DNA from: Cordia subcordata
Taxonomy: Eukaryota > Streptophyta > Magnoliopsida > Boraginales > Cordiaceae
Direction of reading: 5' to 3'
DNA: 64,000 bases
Assembly (NCBI GenBank): GCA_028554755.1
Contig: JAPTOF010000030.1
Coordinates: forward strand, 1,612,001-1,676,000
Position 1 is the first letter of the stretch. Every line of letters starts with the position of its first letter. Below are positions 62,088 through 64,000 of this stretch, in pieces. Made by a program: the position numbers and the translations under genes. The notes beneath the pieces were generated by a model. The model saw nothing but the letters and a program-made list of their open reading frames with translations. It was not told the DNA's origin and made no database searches.

Positions 62088-63600
62088 TCTTTTTTTTGCA
62101 GAGCAAGTAAGATTTTGTATTAAAACAAAAGATGTACAAAGGTAATTATAATATCCCACCATGCTATCAAGTTTCCAAGATTTACAAATGCTAATATTTG
62201 TGCTAGTAGGCACAAATTTTTTACAAAAAAAAAGCTTTACCTTTAACATCATTAAAGAATGTAGCAAAGAGAGATTCTTTTGTTTTTGCTTCATTCCAAA
62301 AGATCCTTCTGTTTATTTCACCCCAAATTTGATAAATTGATGCTCCAAGCAAATGTTTGAGAATGGTAGCCTTAAGATTCATTTCTAAGGCCTAAGGAGT
62401 TATGTAGGCAATGATATCGTCCCAACCAATCAAATTTTTCAGAACATTCATGAGGCGAAGACCATTCCTTCAAATCCTTCTTGTGAAGCTACATGAGAAG
62501 AAAAGATGATCTCTTATTTCACAATCAAAATGACAAAAGGTGCATAAGGGGTTGATTTGAATCCCCCAATGTAGTATCCTGTACTTGGTGTTGAGTTTAT
62601 CCTTAAAAGCAAACCGTAAATGAATCCATATGTAGGCAATGATATCATCCCAACCAATCAAATTTTTCAGAACATTCATGAGGCGAAGACCATTCCTTCA
62701 AATCCTTCTTGTGAAGCTACATGAGAAGAAAAGATGATCTCTTATTTCACAATCAAAATGACAAAAGGTGCATAAGGGGTTGATTTGAATCCCCCAATGT
62801 AGAATCCTGTACTTCTTGTTGAGTTTATCCTTAAAAGCAAACCGTAGAATGAATCCATGCCTCGGGTTATAACCCTTAAACCAAATCAGGTTATTACCAT
62901 TAAAAGGTTCACCTTTGCAACGTATTTGGTCCCATGTGTGTTTGAAAGAAAATTGACCATTAAGGGAAAAGGACCAAGTAATCTTATCCATGCTACCATT
63001 CTGAAGAACATATTTGAGGGGTTAATGTATATCAAATTAATGGGCCAATTCCATGCTTCATTTAAGAAGATAGTACTCACCTTTGCCATATAAGGAGAGG
63101 AAGGAAAAGCATTGCTCCAATGTTAAGGTATCCTTCCTCATGCCAACAATCATGCCCAAAGAAGGTGTTGCTTCCATCGCCAAGAGTATGTTTTATATGC
63201 TTTCTTGCTTCCATTCAAAATTGAAAAAGTGCTTTGAGAATCCGACTAGCATCATGAGGGCAAGGAATGCTCCAAATGGATTCTCCATTAAGATAGTTTG
63301 AGTGTATCCAACGAATCCAAAGAGAGGCTTTACATGAGTACATTCTCAAAAAGATCTTAAGCATGAAGGTAGAGTTGATGTCCTCAAGTTTGCTAACACC
63401 AAGGCCCCCTTCTTTGTGTGGTAAACATATGTCCTTCCATGCAACTTTTGGCCCCGTATTTCTCCATAGAAAAGCCTTGAATTTTATGTCAATTGCTTCG
63501 TAACATCTTTAGGAATGAGCACAACACTTGCCCAAAAAGCAAAAGTTTGCATGAGGGTAGATTTGATGAGAAGAAGTCTCCCAGCATAAGAAAGACAAGT
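62088..63600 (-). mobile_element. LINE Y: 3' third, with an internal tandem duplication
   Basis: Tail at 62088 (TTTTTTTTGCAGAGCAAGTAAG on the plus strand). Minus order: RT thumb (63600-63350), A-G-R-L-L-L-I-K-S-T-L-M-Q, zf-RVT (62991-62698 open: NGQFSFKHTWDQIRCKGEPF, NPRHGFILRFAFKDKLNKKY, CTFCHFDCEIRDHLFFSCSF), C-terminus. Closest relative here is LINE H. I find no TSD; at the right edge the sequence switches to LINE Z. Confidence 0.78.
62404..62859 (-). repeat. 228 bp tandem duplication inside LINE Y zf-RVT
   Basis: Copies 62404-62631 and 62632-62859 start GTAGGCAATGATATC and are almost identical (I see about five differences). As a result CEIRDHLFFSCSFTRRI is encoded twice (62679-62470 and 62991-62698). 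Confidence 0.9.
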
Positions 63601-64000
63601 TTTCCTCAAGAGCAAAGTTAGGTAAACTTACTTGAGGAAGATGATTTGGCCATTGCCAATTGCCATTGCAGAAAAGAGAGACAACTTTTGCATTACGGGG
63701 AGGAAAAGGAAAGATTGAACTCCAATGCTGTGCAAGAATACCCCCGGGTGCCATCTATCATGCCTAAAAGATATAGACTTCCCGTTACCAACAATGTGGT
63801 GAATGTATGGCCTAGCTAAGTCTTGGATAGAAATGAGCATCTTCAAGACCCAACTAGCATCTTTTGGACAAGTAATTGTCTAAATTGTTTCATCCTTGAT
63901 ATCGTTCACATGGATCCATATGCTACAAAGAGAATCACAAAGAGAGTACATTCTCTAAAAGCTTTTCAATAAGAAAGTGGTGTTAATCTCATTGAACTTT
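63601..64000 (-). pseudogene. LINE Z: region upstream of zf-RVT
   Basis: 63846-63628: QDLARPYIHHIVGNGKSISF, R-H-D-R-W-H-P-G; shifted 63754-63602: LAQHWSSIFPFPPRNAKVVS, NWQWPNHLPQVSLPNFALEE. It continues off the right edge (63980-63900 reads F-N-E-I-N-T-T-F-L-L-K-S-F). Confidence 0.72.

Noticed and set aside
63083..63301. Plus-strand ORF near the right edge, similar to one at 23142-23339
   Set aside because: The similarity reflects the shared antisense zf-RVT sequence of LINEs H and Y, not a conserved gene.

Overview
The window is nuclear DNA of a flowering plant, most likely a eudicot. It is AT-rich and filled with L1-type LINEs whose ORF1 has a DUF4283 domain plus a CCHC knuckle and whose ORF2 runs endonuclease, reverse transcriptase (RT), zf-RVT. 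It also holds a Copia LTR retrotransposon primed by initiator-Met tRNA. I see no host gene, rRNA, tRNA or CRISPR array. Every coding stretch is a retroelement remnant, usually broken by stops or frameshifts.

Almost the whole window can be read as one nested pile. The outermost plus-strand LINE (U, right end at 60668) received LINE A (minus strand, 5' end near 60215, 3' end left of base 1). A was then cut by: LINE B (137-4390, -); LINE M (about 5251-42074, +); ORF1-only elements Q (42990-45580, +) and R (45881-46289, -); LINE S (48071-55963, +, itself carrying a solo LTR at 48412-50295); an unclassified GC-richer insert (about 56298-56504); and ORF1-only element T (56697-59112, -). Inside M lie ORF1-only elements P and N, a 9.3 kb Copia (13018-22329, -), LINE H (with LINE I inside it), LINE E (inverted and deleted), and LINE J, which holds a 5'-inverted ORF1-only element K (37741-40368). 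Most joints carry exact target-site duplications (TSDs) of 9-19 bp (5 bp for LTRs). With the insertions removed, M, S and J each come to about 5.9-6.0 kb with domains in the right order. The last 3.3 kb (60669-64000) holds minus-strand LINE fragments V-Z whose limits mostly lie outside the window.

The most unusual content is a family of ORF1-only LINEs (P, N, Q, T, R, K; full length about 2.4-2.6 kb) that resembles mammalian HAL1 in layout. They encode only the ORF1 protein and end in a 3' UTR with an 8-11 bp hairpin of loop 25-29. The arm sequences differ between copies but keep pairing, which is compensatory change. Their last bases resemble those of the ORF2-bearing LINEs, which suggests mobilisation in trans. 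In the autonomous LINEs, ORF1 and ORF2 overlap as ATGA (five copies) or TAATG (one copy), which suggests coupled termination-reinitiation.
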